A stretch of 64,000 nt of DNA from JBFXJF01 sp050175155 (GCA_050175155.1 JBFXJF010000006.1:61863-125862); one strand, 5' to 3'; positions 52,525 through 61,870 are shown, counted from the first letter of the stretch. The notes: generated by a model not told the origin, from the letters alone. Numbers and translations are program-made.

Positions 52525-53721
52525 CTAAACTTTAAAATAATCAAAAAGTTGTCCAAAATCAATGCCCCCTACATCCTTGTTTTGGTATGTATTATAAAAG
52601 GATGTAATTGCTCCTGTGAGGTGGTGAGATGTAGTTCCATAAGATATTGATAGTGATGCCTCAATATAAGCAGCCAAGTGATCACACGCTCTAATTATTT
52701 CGCCGTCTAAAGCGCTAAACTCATTTAGATTATATTTCTCACTAATAATTTTAGAAGTTACAACTTTTTTAATACCATTGCAATCCTTTATCTTACTACT
52801 AAATTCATCATCAATAAAATATTTAATATCTTCATGCCAATCAACAGGTAGGAGCGGAAAAATTTTCTCTTCAACTTGAGTATTCTCAATCTCTTTAATT
52901 AACTCCTCTAAGCCCCCGACTGATCTTTTTACAGGTGAAATAATGTCTCTTGTTAGTACTTCCGGTAAATCATGAAATAAACCACCATAAAAGTTATTGC
53001 TTAATCTCTTATCACATGAATCTATCTCAATAGAACATAAATAAGTTATCATTGCTACTATTAACATGTGACCCATTACTGACGTTTCGGGAACCCTAGG
53101 TGATTGTGCCCACCTTTGTTGAAACCTAAGCTGACCTACTAAATCAATAAAGTTTTTGGTCTTATTACTTAAACAAAATTTCTGAACACTTGCTAGGTCA
53201 TAATAACCCTCTAGTTGACTCTCAATATCATTCTTTGTTTGCTCTATACCATACAAATTAGAATTTAAATTATAAATTATCTTAAATTCCCAATTAGTAG
53301 CCAAGTAATGTGATGCTTTTAAAATTCTCTTTTCTAGAGGACAATAAAGCGGATTAAATAAATATTCTGAAAATCTAGCAAAAAAATCACCTTTTATGCT
53401 ATCTACCTTGTCTTTTAGTTGACTAAGTACCCATCTATTTAACTCATCTCCATGACTTTCCAAAAGCTTATGATAGACTGGCGGCTTAATATCAGTAATT
53501 ACTGTTCTATGTAAAAACTCAAAAATACCACCTTCTATTAACCTTACCCAATTTATATTAGACTTATGTTCACTTTCCTCATACTTAGCAAGAACGAAAG
53601 CAATAATCATTTTATGTGCTTGCTTATCTAATTCTGTAAAACCTTTAGGTCTAATATGATCATTCCAACGTTGTATATGAGCTGCTTCATAAAATAGTTC
53701 TAATATCGATTTTCTAATCAT
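52525..53721 (-). CDS. HD-domain hydrolase
   Basis: 398 residues. A metal-binding HD domain is visible in the C-terminal half: SVMGHMLIVAMI near 217, GGLFHDLPEVLTRDII near 246 and ACDHLAAYIEASLS near 347, the H...HD...D pattern of the YfbR/COG1896 family of phosphohydrolases. The N-terminal half has an unassigned helical region that may be a second, degenerate HD domain. First gene of the group with the methyltransferase and VanZ; no physiological role can be assigned. Confidence 0.75.
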   Translation of the reverse strand: MIRKSILELFYEAAHIQRWNDHIRPKGFTELDKQAHKMIIAFVLAKYEESEHKSNINWVRLIEGGIFEFLHRTVITDIKPPVYHKLLESHGDELNRWVLSQLKDKVDSIKGDFFARFSEYLFNPLYCPLEKRILKASHYLATNWEFKIIYNLNSNLYGIEQTKNDIESQLEGYYDLASVQKFCLSNKTKNFIDLVGQLRFQQRWAQSPRVPETSVMGHMLIVAMITYLCSIEIDSCDKRLSNNFYGGLFHDLPEVLTRDIISPVKRSVGGLEELIKEIENTQVEEKIFPLLPVDWHEDIKYFIDDEFSSKIKDCNGIKKVVTSKIISEKYNLNEFSALDGEIIRACDHLAAYIEASLSISYGTTSHHLTGAITSFYNTYQNKDVGGIDFGQLFDYFKV

Positions 53722-53925
53722 CTTTATACCTCCATATATCTACAGATCTCAATCTAATTTATATTGTTCAATTTATATTATATATTATTACATTTATATA
53801 TTAACTATTGATATATAAATTATTTTTAATATAGTATACATAGTAAGTACTAAACAATAGTATGAATATTATAATTATTACTCCAAATCGTACTTTAACG
53901 AAATAAATAGTAAGGAGATGTATTT

Positions 53926-55080
53926 ATGAGTATTTTAAGGAATAAAATGCTACTTATATTGCCTATCATTGTGTTAGTAGTGATCTTTGTTTTTGCTTTA
54001 ACTCTTATTCCAGCTGTAAATCCAACACCAAAGAACTTACCCATCGCTATTGTTAATGAAGATCCGGTTATGGGAAAAATGATTGTTGATAATATCCGAT
54101 TAATGTCAAGTCCAACAACTGGTGAGGAACCTGCCGTTCAATGGATTGAAGTAGAAAGTTATGAAGCTGTTCAAGCAGGATTAGACAACCAAGAATATTA
54201 CGCTGCTCTAGTTATTCCATCTGATTATAGTGCTAAACAAGCTTCTTTATTGACTTCAGATCCTACATCTCCAGAAATAGAAATAATTATTAATCAAGGA
54301 ATGAACGCGATGGCTGCGAATGTAGCTAGTCAAATGCTTAATGGAATTGTAGACAATATAAACAATGGCATTCGTGCACAACTAGTTGAAGGTTTTGATA
54401 AACAAGGGGGAGTATTAACAACAAAACAAGCTACCGCATTAGTATCGCCCATTACAAAAAAAATTACAAATGTAAACGAAATTGGTACACATAGTGCAAA
54501 TGGTAACTCACCCGTAATTTTATTCCAGCCAATTTGGATGGCATCTATAATTGGTGCAGCTGCACTTTTTTCAATGAGGAAAGAGTATATTTTTTCTAAT
54601 AAAAGAGAGAAATTTTTTACTTTATTAGTTGAGACTTTTGTAGGAATTGTTCTAGCACTTATTGTCGGTTTTGGATTGACGTGGATCTCTAGTAGTTTAT
54701 TAGGATTAAATATCCCGCGATTTACTGATACTGCTTTGTTCTTATCAGTTACTTATCTATGCTTCTTTTTAATGATTTTAGCTACAATTTCTTGGCTTGG
54801 TCTAAAAGGGGGACTATCAATCTATCTAATCATTATGTTCTTTGGGGCCCCACTGTTATCAATGCCCCCCGAATTTGTGTCATCATTTTATCAAGATTGG
54901 ATTTATACATGGCTACCAATAATGTGTATGGTTGATGGACTTAGGGAATTATTCTTCTTTGGAACGGGACTCAGCTGGAATCACCCTACCTATGCATTAG
55001 TAGGCATCGGATTTGCAAGTTTACTAATACTTTACGCTTCAATATATAAACCCGCTTCAAGGCAGAAACTTAAATTCTAA
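53926..55080 (+). CDS. YhgE/Pip-like ABC-2-type membrane protein
   Basis: 384 residues: one N-terminal helix (ILPIIVLVVIFVFALTLIPA) and an extracytoplasmic YhgE/Pip-type region (NLPIAIVNEDPVMGKMIV, LDNQEYYAALVIPSDYSAK), then about six C-terminal helices of the ABC-2 fold. No ATPase gene adjoins, so it is either an orphan exporter permease or needs an ATPase elsewhere. YhgE/Pip relatives include the ESX/type VII component EsaA, but this protein is much shorter. ATG with AAGGAG upstream. Flanked by minus-strand genes. Confidence 0.72.
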   Translation: MSILRNKMLLILPIIVLVVIFVFALTLIPAVNPTPKNLPIAIVNEDPVMGKMIVDNIRLMSSPTTGEEPAVQWIEVESYEAVQAGLDNQEYYAALVIPSDYSAKQASLLTSDPTSPEIEIIINQGMNAMAANVASQMLNGIVDNINNGIRAQLVEGFDKQGGVLTTKQATALVSPITKKITNVNEIGTHSANGNSPVILFQPIWMASIIGAAALFSMRKEYIFSNKREKFFTLLVETFVGIVLALIVGFGLTWISSSLLGLNIPRFTDTALFLSVTYLCFFLMILATISWLGLKGGLSIYLIIMFFGAPLLSMPPEFVSSFYQDWIYTWLPIMCMVDGLRELFFFGTGLSWNHPTYALVGIGFASLLILYASIYKPASRQKLKF

Positions 55081-55103
55081 TAACCGCCTATAAATTGATA
55101 ATA

Positions 55104-55211
55104 AAAGATAAATAGTCATCTTTAGCGAAGCCTTTGCGAGGCAAGAACAGAGCGTTAGATGATTATTTATCTTTATTAACACCTGTAATAGATGTCGTTC
55201 ACTTCATTCAG
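55104..55211 (-). repeat. Hairpin repeat, copy B
   Basis: Same family as the repeat at 22569-22675, in opposite orientation. The core 55104-55174 has 18-bp arms AAAGATAAATAGTCATCT and AGATGATTATTTATCTTT. Relative to copy A, both arms have changed together so that each copy still folds. The motif CTTCATTCAG at 55202-55211 is the far arm. Confidence 0.8.
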
Positions 55212-55220
55212 AATAACATA

Positions 55221-55907
55221 TTAATTAATCTTATATTCAAAAGTTTCCTCATCAATTTGATTATCAAAATAACTTTTTTTATAAACAACCGTTCCATCTT
55301 CTCTAACTTCTACTGGGTAAAAATTATATTCTGCTGTCCCTTTTTCAATAAAGTTAATTTCCCCTGTTTTAATATTATAACTAGCAATATCAACTGTACC
55401 CTCTAATTCAATCTCTATAGAAGGTTTTATATCACTCACGACACCCACAATCAAATAATTTGAATCATTAGTCCAAAATGCATTCCCGATATAATTTATC
55501 TCTCCGATTTTTTTCTTTTCAATATTAGAAACCACTACTCCAAACCTTTGAACTGATGTACCAATATCTACTAGTAAATATTCATTATTAGGAGACAAAA
55601 TTAACTCACATATTCTGTCTTCAACGTTCCCTACCATCTCTGGCTCTTCTCCGCCAACTTCCCATATATATAACTGACCATACATACTTAATGAGTCACC
55701 TAATACATATGCTACAAATTTATTATCACTTGACCATCTAATTTCGTATATTTCATCCTTTTTTAAATTAAGTTGGTTATCAATAAATTCAAAATCAGTA
55801 GTACTCTCTGATAAAACTGGTTTTTCATCTACATTCTCCGAACCACACCCCAGCAATAAAGAAGTTGATAATATCAAAATAAAAAGCACCATAATAAATT
55901 TTTTCAA
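55221..55907 (-). CDS. Lipoprotein with TolB/WD40-like repeats
   Basis: 228 residues. A signal peptide ends in the lipobox LLLGC (lipid-modified Cys near residue 21), followed by a beta-propeller-like region (IRWSSDNKFVAYVLGDSLSM, LILSPNNEYLLVDIGTSVQRFG, NDSNYLIVGVV). The frame opens at 55961; TTG 55907 is preferred because GGAGG lies 9 nt upstream and it gives a normal signal peptide KKFIMVLFILILSTSLLL. Function unknown; perhaps a surface sensor. Confidence 0.75.
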   Translation of the reverse strand: MKKFIMVLFILILSTSLLLGCGSENVDEKPVLSESTTDFEFIDNQLNLKKDEIYEIRWSSDNKFVAYVLGDSLSMYGQLYIWEVGGEEPEMVGNVEDRICELILSPNNEYLLVDIGTSVQRFGVVVSNIEKKKIGEINYIGNAFWTNDSNYLIVGVVSDIKPSIEIELEGTVDIASYNIKTGEINFIEKGTAEYNFYPVEVREDGTVVYKKSYFDNQIDEETFEYKIN

Positions 55908-55973
55908 AATACTTCGCCTCCAACATAAAATTCTTAACAATAACAAATACATTGTCTGCACTATGTTTTTATC

Positions 55974-56456
55974 CTAAAAATAGATAATATCGGCTCCGAT
56001 TTTTTTTCCTAACGTTATTTCACCATATGAGTGTTTAGGGCTTCTTCTCCTGTTGGTTGGTGACCCTGGATTAAAATATAATACTCCACTTTCCGTAACT
56101 GAATAAGGCTGATGGGAATGCCCAAAAATAACTATATCAACCTTATCATCAGAGAATGTCCTTTTTACCCTTTGCAAAATGTTGCTATAATCCCCTTCCC
56201 CATGGGTAATTCCAATCGAGTAGCCATTAAGCTCAATTATTTTTTTCTTGCCTAAATGAAATAAATCTGCCCCATCGTTATTACCTGCAACTGCCTCTAC
56301 TCTTGTCAAAGCTTCTAAATAATAAAGTAAGCTAGCGGATGTGAAATCGCCAGCATGTATTAGTAAATCGCTATTCTCAATTGATTTTAAAACTAGTGAA
56401 GGCAATTCCTGTCCCTTTCTAGAAATATGGGTATCAGAAATAACTGTAATCTTCAT
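55974..56456 (-). CDS. YfcE/MJ0936-type metallophosphodiesterase
   Basis: 160 residues with the complete calcineurin-like metal set: VISDTHISRKG, LLIHAGDFTSASL, VAGNNDGAD, GITHGEGD, VIFGHSHQPY and YFNPGSPTNRRRSPKHSYG. Members hydrolyse phosphodiesters in vitro; the natural substrate is unsettled. It is 54 bp downstream of the HAD phosphatase gene, and the two are probably co-transcribed. Confidence 0.88.
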   Translation of the reverse strand: MKITVISDTHISRKGQELPSLVLKSIENSDLLIHAGDFTSASLLYYLEALTRVEAVAGNNDGADLFHLGKKKIIELNGYSIGITHGEGDYSNILQRVKRTFSDDKVDIVIFGHSHQPYSVTESGVLYFNPGSPTNRRRSPKHSYGEITLGKKIGADIIYF

Positions 56457-56510
56457 TTATCCCCCATCCTTCTTCCGAATATCTTCATCTAGAACATCTT
56501 ATTCATTAAT

Positions 56511-57230
56511 TTAACAAAATACACCAATCTTTTTCTGTAACTGTTCTTTTAATTCAACTAGCGTTCCGCTTTGGTTAACAGTGTAACTCCGACTTCCACG
56601 ATCAATTAAATAATCCTTAACCAAATACGTACTCATACCTAGTTCACTCGCTACCATATCCTCTTGCATATCATTCCCAATCATTATCGCATCCTCAGGC
56701 TTAGTACTTATTTTATCTAATATCTCCTCAAAATAAAGCACATGCGGCTTACAGAAATGAGAATCTTCAAAAGCAGTAATCAAATCAAAGGGAAAATTAT
56801 CTAATTCCAGCCATCGTAATCTCTCAACTATAGCATCTTTAGGAAAAAGCGGGTTAGTAGCAACCACTACTTTTCTCCCCTGTTTTTTTGCAATCTCAAC
56901 AATATTTTTAGATATTGTTGTAGTACTAATTAATCCTTTTAGCTTAGGGAATTGTTCAAGATAGAATCTTTCGAATAAAGGCCAAACTTCAGAATCTATA
57001 ACACCTGATTTTTCTATGAAGTGATTTGAAAAAACCTCTTTATTAGTCAAATTAGAATCCAGATTTTTTATCATCTCTTCTGTACTTTCCCATATAGCTT
57101 GAATAAATTTTTCAGGATTATAATAATCCTTTATGTAGAAAGTTAAAGATTTCATATACTGCTTAACAAATTCCTCTGTATCAGCTTGTAATAAGGTTCC
57201 GTCTAAATCAATTAATAATGCCTTGCTCAT
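56511..57230 (-). CDS. HAD-superfamily hydrolase
   Basis: 239 residues. Motif I is LLIDLDGTLLQAD, motif II VVATNPLFP, motif III with Lys in FCKPHVLYFEEIL, and motif IV MIGNDMQEDMVA, all catalytic Asp residues present. A helical cap follows motif I. Probably a small-molecule phosphatase. The frame opens at 57245; ATG 57230 has GGTGG upstream and starts directly with MSKALLIDLDGT. It follows the MTA-phosphorylase-like gene by 15 bp. Confidence 0.86.
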   Translation of the reverse strand: MSKALLIDLDGTLLQADTEEFVKQYMKSLTFYIKDYYNPEKFIQAIWESTEEMIKNLDSNLTNKEVFSNHFIEKSGVIDSEVWPLFERFYLEQFPKLKGLISTTTISKNIVEIAKKQGRKVVVATNPLFPKDAIVERLRWLELDNFPFDLITAFEDSHFCKPHVLYFEEILDKISTKPEDAIMIGNDMQEDMVASELGMSTYLVKDYLIDRGSRSYTVNQSGTLVELKEQLQKKIGVFC

Positions 57231-57245
57231 AGTGCCACCACCCAA

Positions 57246-58082
57246 TTATTTTTCCTTAAGTAATGTGTCGTTTCTATATGTTAAACACTTACATTCTTTC
57301 TGGCTCTCGTTAATTTCTTTTAAAGCATCCAGCAAAATATTACCTATCGTATATGATTCCTGAAAGAAGATATTGCTTAAATCATCATGTTCCCAGTCCT
57401 TAATTATTCCTTCAGCATAGTTTACCACCATATAAATACCTGCATAACAGGCCCCAATCTCCCTCGCAAGATAAACTTCAGGTGTTACGCTCTGTCCAAC
57501 CACATCTGCCTGCCAAGTTCTAAACATCTGAACCTCCGCACGTGACTCAAAATGTCTACCATCAGTATTCACATATGTGCTTCTACTGAATACACGTCTT
57601 CCCTTAGGTTCTATTTTTTTCTTTGCTATGTCCGTTAGCGCCTTAGACTGGGTAGGACAAATAGGATCTCTCATCGTTAAAAGATATGGTCCACCTAAAC
57701 CCACATCTTGGCGCATTGAGTAATCGATATAATCATCAACTATAACTAAATCTCTCAACTCTAATAAATGATTAATGCTTCCGACGCCTCCTTCAGCAAA
57801 TATTTTTTTTACACCTGCTTCTTTAAGTACCCAGAATAATTGCTGCGAGGCTTGACCTCTTTTAATTCCCTCATTTGGTCTCCAACCATGCATTTTAACA
57901 GTTAAAACTTTTTTTTCTCCAACTAAGATTAACTTAAAAACTGGACTTGCCCCAAAAGGTGTTTGGTATATCAAATTATCTTCTAATATTGTAACGTCCG
58001 TTCTTTTTAAATCCTCTGGAAAATTGATTGAAAATGTACTTGATCCACCTATTATTGCATAATGGATTTGTGGTATCTCCAT
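57246..58082 (-). CDS. 5'-methylthioadenosine phosphorylase-family protein
   Basis: 278 residues of the MTAP/PNP superfamily: YAIIGGSSTFSINFPEDL, AEGGVGSINHLLELRDLVIVDDYIDYS, VNTDGRHFESRAEVQMFRTWQADVVGQSVTPEVYLAREIGACYAGI-type core (GQSVTPEVYLAREIG, YVVNYAEG-like MVVNYAEGI). The motif M-T-x-x-P-E of classical MTAPs is Q-S-V-T-P-E here. Substrates would be MTA or another purine nucleoside. Usually named mtnP by similarity, but no methionine salvage genes are nearby, so no symbol is given. Confidence 0.8.
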   Translation of the reverse strand: MEIPQIHYAIIGGSSTFSINFPEDLKRTDVTILEDNLIYQTPFGASPVFKLILVGEKKVLTVKMHGWRPNEGIKRGQASQQLFWVLKEAGVKKIFAEGGVGSINHLLELRDLVIVDDYIDYSMRQDVGLGGPYLLTMRDPICPTQSKALTDIAKKKIEPKGRRVFSRSTYVNTDGRHFESRAEVQMFRTWQADVVGQSVTPEVYLAREIGACYAGIYMVVNYAEGIIKDWEHDDLSNIFFQESYTIGNILLDALKEINESQKECKCLTYRNDTLLKEK

Positions 58083-58095
58083 ATTAAATTTCCTC

Positions 58096-58557
58096 CTATT
58101 TATTTATATCTTTAAATTGAAGTTGCCTAAGACCTTCATAAAGTACGACTGCTACAGCATTAGATAAATTCAAAGATCGTATCGAATCCCTCATTGGAAT
58201 TGTTATCGTTCTCTCCCAGTTCTCCTTTAAAATATCTATAGGAATTCCAGCAGTCTCCTTACCAAAAACGATAAAATCTTCATCTGTATAATTAACATCA
58301 GAATATTTTTGTTCAGTTTTTGTAGTCGCATAAAAAAAACGTCCATCGGGATATTTCTGATAAAGATCTTGCAATGAATCATAATACATTATCTCTACGG
58401 AGTCCCAATAATCAAGCCCCGCCCTTTTTAACATTTTGTCATCAGTAGAAAATCCAAGCGGTCTTATTAGATGTAGTCTTGTAGCTGTCGCTGCACAGGT
58501 TCTAGCTATATTACCTGTGTTAGCTGGAATTTCAGGTTGATGTAGTACGATGTTCAT
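58096..58557 (-). CDS. trmL: tRNA (cytidine/uridine-2'-O)-methyltransferase TrmL
   Basis: 153 residues, a SPOUT-class methyltransferase of the wobble nucleotide 34 in tRNA-Leu. Motifs: NIVLHQPEIPANTGNIARTCA, HLIRPLGFSTDDKMLKRAGLDYW, VFGKETAGIP and IRSLNLSNAVAVVLYE, the trefoil-knot SAM site. Upstream TTG codons at 58566 and 58563 lie closer to the AGAGGTG site, but ATG 58557 gives the family N-terminus; the start is uncertain. B. subtilis has the orthologue (CspR) near yhbB and queG, as here. Confidence 0.92.
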   Translation of the reverse strand: MNIVLHQPEIPANTGNIARTCAATATRLHLIRPLGFSTDDKMLKRAGLDYWDSVEIMYYDSLQDLYQKYPDGRFFYATTKTEQKYSDVNYTDEDFIVFGKETAGIPIDILKENWERTITIPMRDSIRSLNLSNAVAVVLYEGLRQLQFKDINK

Positions 58558-58616
58558 TGTCAACAAAAATCACCTCTAAAGAATAGCTATTTATACAATA
58601 TTTACAATTATACTAC

Positions 58617-58644
58617 AAAAAAAAGAAAGCTTCTATTAAAGCTT
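58617..58644 (-). terminator. Terminator of the amidase_6 gene
   Basis: Two self-complementary AAGCTT sites at 58627-58632 and 58639-58644 pair across a 6-nt loop; on the minus strand they are followed by eight T residues at 58617-58624. Just upstream, two 20-bp tandem units TAAAGCTTATTATTAGCAAC and TAAAGCTTAATTTTAGCAAT lie at 58637-58676. Confidence 0.65.
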
Positions 58645-58679
58645 ATTATTAGCAACTAAAGCTTAATTTTAGCAATCCC

Positions 58680-59186
58680 TTAACTAAAATAATCTGATAT
58701 ATGGAAAAACTTATATTTAATCTTTGGTGTCCATGCATGTGATTCTTTATACGACCAATTTCTATGCTCTGAATTTATTGTGTGTGCATTTACTAATGGG
58801 GTTCCAATATAATCTTTAGCTGTTACAATACTATTATGATTCCACCTTCCGTCCCCTTCAAAATCATAACATATGACATCACCAATAGTTAACAATTCTG
58901 GATTAATAATTGGTGTAGCGGTTAAACCTTTTTTATTGTTTTGTAAGTAACTGTTTAACATATGTGCTACTGCCCAACTATAACTCCAACTATCTGATTT
59001 ACTACCATATCCTCTATACCACCAGCCCATACCAACATTTCCTAATTTCATTGGTGCCCCACCCGCCCACAGGCATTGTGAAACATAGTTAGTACAATCA
59101 TTTTCGAAGTGTAAGAAACGAGGATTATAATTGTTCCACCAATTATTAGCATATATAACGACCTTCTCCCGATTATATATTCCCAC
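58680..59186 (-). CDS. Amidase domain protein (YhbB-like)
   Basis: 168 residues, Amidase_6 (PF12671) family. The catalytic segment is NDCTNYVSQCLWAGGAPM, followed by WWYRGYGSKSDSWSYSW, GDVICYDFEGDGRWNHNSIV and the His-containing VNAHTINSEHRNWS. These enzymes are expected to cleave amides in cell wall or capsule. No signal peptide, unlike secreted homologues. In B. subtilis yhbB sits between queG and trmL; the same gene order is kept here with ogt inserted. The start has GGAGGGG upstream. Confidence 0.8.
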   Translation of the reverse strand: MGIYNREKVVIYANNWWNNYNPRFLHFENDCTNYVSQCLWAGGAPMKLGNVGMGWWYRGYGSKSDSWSYSWAVAHMLNSYLQNNKKGLTATPIINPELLTIGDVICYDFEGDGRWNHNSIVTAKDYIGTPLVNAHTINSEHRNWSYKESHAWTPKIKYKFFHISDYFS

Positions 59187-59237
59187 TTTATCCCCTCCAT
59201 TTAGAACAAATTATGTGAATATATATTATTAAAACTG

Positions 59238-59271
59238 AAAAAGAAGTGATATCCATTTATCACTTCTTTTT
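59238..59271 (-). terminator. Bidirectional-type terminator after ogt
   Basis: 14-bp inverted repeat (AAAAAGAAGTGATA at 59238-59251 and TATCACTTCTTTTT at 59258-59271) with a 6-nt loop. It ends the ogt transcript on the minus strand. Confidence 0.85.
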
Positions 59272-59303
59272 TTGAAAACAAAGAATTTAATTATATTATT
59301 TTT

Positions 59304-59837
59304 TTAGATAGTAGTTTTTATATACCCCTCTAATTCAAGAAGAAACTGCTTAATCTTTATCCCGCCACCATAACCAACAAGATTTCCATTAGAACCGATA
59401 ACTCTATGGCATGGAACTATAATTGGTATCGGATTATTATGGTTTGCACCACCAATAGCTCTTACTGATTTCGAATCATTAATTAGTAATGCAATATCCT
59501 TATAGCTACGTACTTCTCCATATGGAATAGCTAAAAGACTTTCCCAGACAAGTTTCTGAAAAGGTGTTCCATAAAAATCTATTTCTAATTCAAATTTTTC
59601 TCTCTCTTTATTGAAATATTCTGTCAACTGTTTCTTAGCCTCATCCAATTCATCTTGTCCCTTTATAACCTGATCAGTATTCATCCATTTTTTTGCCCAT
59701 ATTTTTAGTAGATTTATCGTTTTTTCGTTATATCCAAATTCAAGCCAACAGACTCCCTTTTTGGTAGATGCAATTGTTATCGGACCTACTTTAGAGTCCA
59801 TCTCGCAATAATAAATCACTTCTGTTGAACCTTTCAA
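59304..59837 (-). CDS. ogt: Methylated-DNA-protein-cysteine methyltransferase
   Basis: 177 residues. Repairs O6-methylguanine by suicidal alkyl transfer to the Cys of IPCHRVIGSNGNLVGYGGG (about 145-163). The helix-turn-helix segment GTPFQKLVWESLLAIPYGEVRSY is also present. The N-terminal domain lacks AdaA motifs, so this is a stand-alone Ogt. Start at 59837 with GGAGGGG upstream. Between queG and the amidase gene, with its own terminator. Confidence 0.94.
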   Translation of the reverse strand: MKGSTEVIYYCEMDSKVGPITIASTKKGVCWLEFGYNEKTINLLKIWAKKWMNTDQVIKGQDELDEAKKQLTEYFNKEREKFELEIDFYGTPFQKLVWESLLAIPYGEVRSYKDIALLINDSKSVRAIGGANHNNPIPIIVPCHRVIGSNGNLVGYGGGIKIKQFLLELEGYIKTTI

Positions 59838-59949
59838 TAATTTCCCCTCCTAAGCCACAAGCAATTCATCTACAATCTTCGCTCTATAAATATATATATT
59901 CGTATACGCCCACTTTCGATATAAGTTTTTAGATTTTATAATAGAAAAT

Positions 59950-60011
59950 AAAAAATAATTAGCTAAAAGCTCATTGATATATAATATAACAAACCAGCAA
60001 CTTTTAGCTAA
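59950..60011 (-). terminator. Long-loop terminator after queG
   Basis: 11-bp stem TTAGCTAAAAG at 59959-59969 and CTTTTAGCTAA at 60001-60011 with a 31-nt loop; on the minus strand a T-rich run follows (complement of AAAAAA at 59950-59955). Confidence 0.6.
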
Positions 60012-60020
60012 TCGCTTATC

Positions 60021-61166
60021 TTATTGATTTAACAACTTATTTAACGATTTATCTATCTCTTGTAGTACTTTAGGATTGTTTTCGCCCTTTTTCGAGAAAT
60101 AAAGCGTTTCTTTTGCAACTTCTCCTCCAATTTCACCTATAGCCCACGCCGCAGTCTGTCTAATAACCTCTCTTCTATCCTCAATCAACATTTTTTTTAA
60201 TTCTGTTATTGCCGATATATCTTTATAATATGCTAAACCCATTATTGCGTTTCTTTGTATTATTGTTTTTCCTCTCCAACCGGCCGCTGTTGTCCCCCAT
60301 TTTTTGTTAAATTCTTTGCTCGTAATATTTAATAAGGGTTTAAGAAGTGGTCTTATCAATTCCAGATCAGTTATCGAGAATTTTTTGTTATCGCCTTTGA
60401 TTCCTTTGTTTATAGGACATACTTGTTGACAAGTATCACACCCATACAACCTATTTTTTAAGTTCTCAATTAAATCTTCGTCCGATATGTTCTTTTTCTG
60501 AGTTATATAGGATAAACATTTTTTAGAATTCAGTTGTTTTGCTTGTACAATTGCATTATTAGGACAAGCATCAATACATAATGTACATTCTCCACACTGT
60601 TCTTTAATCGGTTTATCTTCAGGGATTTTTATATTGGTTATCATTTCACCCAGAAAAACATATGAACCATATTCAGGTGTAATTAATAAAGAATTCTTCC
60701 CTATCCAACCAAGTCCAGATCTTTCAGCAACAGCCTTATCAGATAGTGGACCTGTATCAGTCATAAAAACGTACTCAGTTTTGGGCTCTATTTCCTTTAA
60801 GAAATCACCTAATTTACTCAACTTATCTTCTAAAATTATGTGATAATCTAAACCCCATGCAGAACATGAGATAAATCCTCTTAGCTCTTCTGTAGATTGA
60901 AGGGGGATTTCAAATTTATTTGGATAAGCTATAGCTATTGCAATTATTGATTCTGCGTTCTTTAAAGTTTGTTTTGGATCAATACGCTTCTCTAAATCCT
61001 TTTCTTCAAAACCTGAGTCGTAGCCCAATTGACGGTGTTCTGTAAGTACTTGTTTTAATTCATAAAAAGGTGTCGCTGAAGTAAAACCTATCTTATCTAT
61101 GCCAATCTCATACGCATAATTAATTAACTTTTGCTTAATTCCCATGCTATTCGTGTCCATTTTCAC
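60021..61166 (-). CDS. queG: Epoxyqueuosine reductase
   Basis: 381 residues. Reduces epoxyqueuosine to queuosine in tRNA, using cobalamin and two 4Fe-4S clusters. Visible: IGFTSATPF near the start, TDTGPLSDKAVAERSGLGWIGKNSLLI, cluster motifs CGECTLCIDACPNNAI and YGCDTCQQVCPINKGIK, and C-terminal HEAT-like repeats (ITELKKMLIEDRREVIRQTAAWAIGEIGG). The latter extend the basic enzyme to the length typical of Bacillus YhbA. The start is at 61166, 12 bp after rnhA. Confidence 0.95.
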   Translation of the reverse strand: MKMDTNSMGIKQKLINYAYEIGIDKIGFTSATPFYELKQVLTEHRQLGYDSGFEEKDLEKRIDPKQTLKNAESIIAIAIAYPNKFEIPLQSTEELRGFISCSAWGLDYHIILEDKLSKLGDFLKEIEPKTEYVFMTDTGPLSDKAVAERSGLGWIGKNSLLITPEYGSYVFLGEMITNIKIPEDKPIKEQCGECTLCIDACPNNAIVQAKQLNSKKCLSYITQKKNISDEDLIENLKNRLYGCDTCQQVCPINKGIKGDNKKFSITDLELIRPLLKPLLNITSKEFNKKWGTTAAGWRGKTIIQRNAIMGLAYYKDISAITELKKMLIEDRREVIRQTAAWAIGEIGGEVAKETLYFSKKGENNPKVLQEIDKSLNKLLNQ

Positions 61167-61178
61167 TCACTCTTAATT

Positions 61179-61781
61179 TCAAAACTTATCTATAAGTTCG
61201 TTATATAAAACATCATACTCGAAGTTGTTTTTAGCTAATTCTTTTATTGTAGCTATTAATAATATATAGTTCTCTTTCGATAAATTAATGAATACTTTTT
61301 CATCGCTTTTCAGTAAATCAGTTTCCTGGAGTTTTTCTCCTGTATCTTTCGGTATGGCATCAACAGCTAATTGATCGGCTATGGCATTCCATTTATTTTC
61401 CGAATGCCCCTTAACCTTAATCCAATCAACTTTTCTATCTTGTTCCAAGGTCAATAATTCACGCCATAAATCCTGATTCTCAACAGGTTTTTTTTGCGAG
61501 GTAACCCAACCATTTCTCAACCAATTTTTAATCCAATTTTGTAAAAACGCATTTATCAAATAAGCTGAGTCAGAGTATAATTTAACCTCACTACCTTTAG
61601 TTGTATTTTTTAAAGCTTCAATTGCAGCCTTAAGTTCCATTCTGTTGTTTGTAGTAGATATATCTCCACCCGAAAATTTTCTTCCATCTAAAAATATAAC
61701 CCCCCAGCCACCGGGTTGTCCTCCTGTTGCTTGATTATTTGAACAAGCCCCATCTGTATAAACCTCGTATAATTCCGCCAT
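61179..61781 (-). CDS. rnhA: Ribonuclease H1
   Basis: 200-residue type 1 RNase H. Catalytic DEDD residues lie in YTDGACSNNQ, NNRMELKAAIEAL, LYSDSAYLINAF and NAIADQLAVDA. The C-terminal extension of about 55 residues beyond the catalytic core has no recognised domain. The frame opens at 61796; ATG 61781 has GGAGGT 8 nt upstream. It cleaves RNA in RNA-DNA hybrids. Confidence 0.93.
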   Translation of the reverse strand: MAELYEVYTDGACSNNQATGGQPGGWGVIFLDGRKFSGGDISTTNNRMELKAAIEALKNTTKGSEVKLYSDSAYLINAFLQNWIKNWLRNGWVTSQKKPVENQDLWRELLTLEQDRKVDWIKVKGHSENKWNAIADQLAVDAIPKDTGEKLQETDLLKSDEKVFINLSKENYILLIATIKELAKNNFEYDVLYNELIDKF

Positions 61782-61870
61782 TGAAAGTACCTCCATAAAT
61801 TGAAAATCAAACTATATTTATATTTTTCTTTTTTGGATACATTATATCCTTTATTTACTTAATATAAATT

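Noticed and set aside
53926..55080. Type VII secretion component EsaA
   Set aside because: The YhgE/Pip-like N-terminus is shared, but the protein is less than half the usual length and no EssC, WXG100 or EsaB gene is present.
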